Positions 62,225-64,000 of a stretch of 64,000 nucleotides of DNA are shown piece after piece. A program made the position numbers and the translations under genes. Location of the stretch: assembly GCF_011075055.1 (NCBI RefSeq), contig NC_058143.1, forward strand, positions 8,199,057 through 8,263,056, written 5' to 3'. This stretch comes from Mangifera indica (taxonomy: Eukaryota; Streptophyta; Magnoliopsida; Sapindales; Anacardiaceae). The notes below the pieces were generated by a model. It had not been told where the DNA came from and did no database searches. It worked only from the letters and a program-made list of their open reading frames with translations. Position 1 is the first letter of the stretch. The number at the start of each line of letters is the position of its first letter.

Positions 62225-62959
62225 ATCACTGAATTGTGTGCAATGTGATGTAGCTATTGAACTATGTGTGATGTGGTGGTGAAAGCAAAGGGGTTTGTAT
62301 GTGTGACCCTAACCCTAAGCCCAACTGACATGAATACAAAGTACATCGTATAGTTGACATCAGGGATGACACATGCTTTTACCAAACGTTAGGGACATCA
62401 TCATACATTGTTGGTCACGAGCCATCGAGGATGACACGAAACATTTGAAAGAGGCACAGGGTGTCAAATAAATCAGATGGACATTTAGGATGCAAAGGAA
62501 ACATTTAGAATACTACAATGTTGATAAATATGGAACAATTAGGAAAATAATTGATATTAATATCGTATGTGCTTACTTACTTATTGGGTATGTTTCATTC
62601 ACTATATTCCTTTGTAATTTTATAGGTAGATTCATGGAGTAGTAGGGCGATAGCGAGGGAGCTAACAAGTCAACTCGAGGTAGCATATCAAGGTAGGGGC
62701 ACTTTCGTTATTTTCATCATAATTATAGATTTTATGTATTTCTATCTGTTTACTATGGTTTATGCACATTTAGCTTATGATTTTACTTTTCAAATCATAT
62801 ACTGGATTTCATGTAATAATTAATACACTTTTGGGATTGTAGGGTTATATTTAATAAGTCATATTTAATAATTGCTTGTGTATGTAAAAGATTTAATTCA
62901 ACACATCTTTTCGGGTACAAATTTTGTGTTAGGGTATATATTTAGAGATAAGTATTACA

Positions 62960-62964
62960 AGTTT
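62960..62964 (+). repeat. 5-bp target-site duplication of the gypsy element, right
   Basis: AGTTT, identical to 55341-55345. Confidence 0.7.
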
Positions 62965-63589
62965 TGAATTAGCAGTAATATCATTTGTAAAATTTGCCAA
63001 CCAAGTAACATTATTTAGCAACTACAAAGGATTCACAATTGCAACTTTTTATGTTGATTGATTAAGAAATTACTAAAAAAGCATTCAATTTATCCTTCTT
63101 TAAACACTCTGCGTCACAATAGTAGGGATGACAATGAGATTGAATACCCTATTACCCATTCCCGTAGAGGATATCTTTCTCTATCCCTTGCCTGTTCTCA
63201 TTATGGAGATGACGAGAATTCTTCATCCTTTACTAGTAGGGAATAATCCCTTCCACGTCTATGTACCCATAGGAAAAAAATCTCCTCCTTTTCCTCTCCT
63301 ATGCTTGTAGTAAAAAATGAAAGAAAATTTCAAGTCACTAGAGTTTAGTGAAAGCAGTGGAAATACAAATAAAAATTTAATACAACCTAAAATCCCCTTA
63401 CTTGGATCATGCTTTAGATAGAACATATATGAATATGTGAAACACTCATAGTGTGTTAAGAACATGATACCTACGTTCGGAGACTCCTTTAATTTTTACG
63501 TGGCAAGAAATTCATTTTCCAATCCATTACAAGGCGAGTATCCATCCTACTCTTGGTACCCATGCGAAGCACGAACACTGCTCTAACAT
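62965..63589. other. Intergenic repeat-like DNA
   Basis: At 63125-63235 there are GGGATGACAATGAGAT and GGAGATGACGAGAAT phrases like those near 50100-50520. Nothing with coding support was seen. Confidence 0.4.
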
Positions 63590-63890
63590 GCCTAATGATG
63601 CTACTTTAAGGCTTATGGTTGAGTTTAACATGCCAAAACTCCACACCACTTTGCCTTAAAAATCTAAGAGTGTAACAAACCTCTTTTATTAGAACTTAAC
63701 ATCTCATTGAGAGCTCCTAGATATGCTACAAGTCTTCCAATGTCAAATATAAATCATTGTTTTTTACACACACAAAAATTGCAACCAATAAAAAGGTTTT
63801 GGTCTTACATATCTTTGTTTCTTAAAGAAATTATTAGCCACACACTCGGTGAGCACTAGAAAACAATTACTCCATATCGCATATTGCCAA
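63590..63890 (+). repeat. Dispersed repeat, copy 2 (also at 54470-54800)
   Basis: Same phrase order and orientation as 54470-54800, diverged. It sits near the right edge of the window and may continue beyond it. Confidence 0.6.
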
Positions 63891-64000
63891 TCTTGTAAAC
63901 AATTAATAGTAGCCAACATTCCCTTGTCTTCTCAAGAGTAACCTCTCTCAAACTCTAGATACCAAATTCTAATGCTTAAAGATCTAAATAAATCATGGAT

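Larger units (their letters stand above)
55346..62959 (+). mobile_element. Ty3/gypsy retrotransposon, internally deleted and carrying a nested solo LTR
   Basis: The element starts TGTAGCGAATAC at 55346 and ends TATTACA at 62959, flanked by AGTTT. The 5' LTR is 55346-57496. A changed primer-binding site (TTGGTATCAAAAC) follows at about 57500. Gag, protease and RT relics run to about 59490. The 3' LTR keeps only the part corresponding to about 56320-57496 (59625-60072 and 62220-62959), so pol 3' sequence and the LTR start were deleted together. A solo LTR (60073-62219) splits the remaining 3' LTR. Confidence 0.85.
59625..62959 (+). repeat. 3' LTR of the gypsy element, 5'-truncated and split by an insertion
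   Basis: The parts 59625-60072 and 62220-62959 together follow 56320-57496 of the 5' LTR (shared phrases include ACACATGCATAGTTATGTACTA and, after the insertion, AAAGCAAAGGGGTTTGT). Confidence 0.82.

Noticed and set aside
1..64000. tRNA, rRNA or organellar gene insertions
   Set aside because: Scanning for tRNA-like B boxes and rRNA-like GC-rich conserved blocks showed none that I could support; a dedicated covariance search was not possible here.

Overview
The window looks like AT-rich nuclear DNA from a eudicot plant. It has two intron-containing host genes and a dense fill of plant LTR retrotransposons and Mutator-like DNA transposons (MULEs). There is no operon structure, prokaryotic signal or CRISPR array, and I saw no tRNA or rRNA gene.

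Layout. 1-2890: decayed Ty1/copia element running in from the left. 5916-7712 (-): four-exon 15-cis-zeta-carotene isomerase gene (Z-ISO, carotenoid pathway). 9430-12515: copia and gypsy-type LTR relics. 13610-19330: fragment of a plant retroelement ORF1-like gene, one part of which has been amplified into seven tandem 714-749 bp copies. 19961-22075: copia LTR, primer-binding site and decayed gag.

23160-35274: a 12.1-kb MULE with exact 9-bp target-site duplications (TTTTAAGAA). It carries two convergent genes: a DUF1985/ULP1-type cysteine protease gene (+) and a MURA-type transposase gene (-). Its ends hold unusual repeats: two ~600-bp tandem units and a 119-bp array on the left; an inverted ~119-bp array and a 386-bp array on the right. 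Each full 386-bp unit carries a TATA-like box and 5'-leader-like sequence pointing into the transposase gene. Both genes show damage (five in-frame TAG stops; one lost splice acceptor), so the copy is probably no longer autonomous.

35387-48873 (+): ten-exon A1-family aspartic protease gene (AtA36/A39-like, 490 codons, all splice phases consistent). The large MULE ends 103 bp before its start codon. Its seventh intron holds a complete 5.0-kb antisense copia element (39212-44246) with 5-bp target-site duplications.

49000-64000: repeat-rich intergenic DNA. It contains a 670-bp fold-back MULE (51127-51796, 9-bp target-site duplications) that is palindromic almost end to end, and an internally deleted Ty3/gypsy element (55346-62959, target-site duplication AGTTT) whose 3' LTR is split by a nested solo LTR (60073-62219, target-site duplication GATAT).

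The two host genes are unrelated in function (plastid carotenoid isomerisation; secreted or GPI-anchored proteolysis). The main interest lies in the repeat-built ends of the large MULE and its position at the protease gene, the palindromic MULE, and the seven-copy array.
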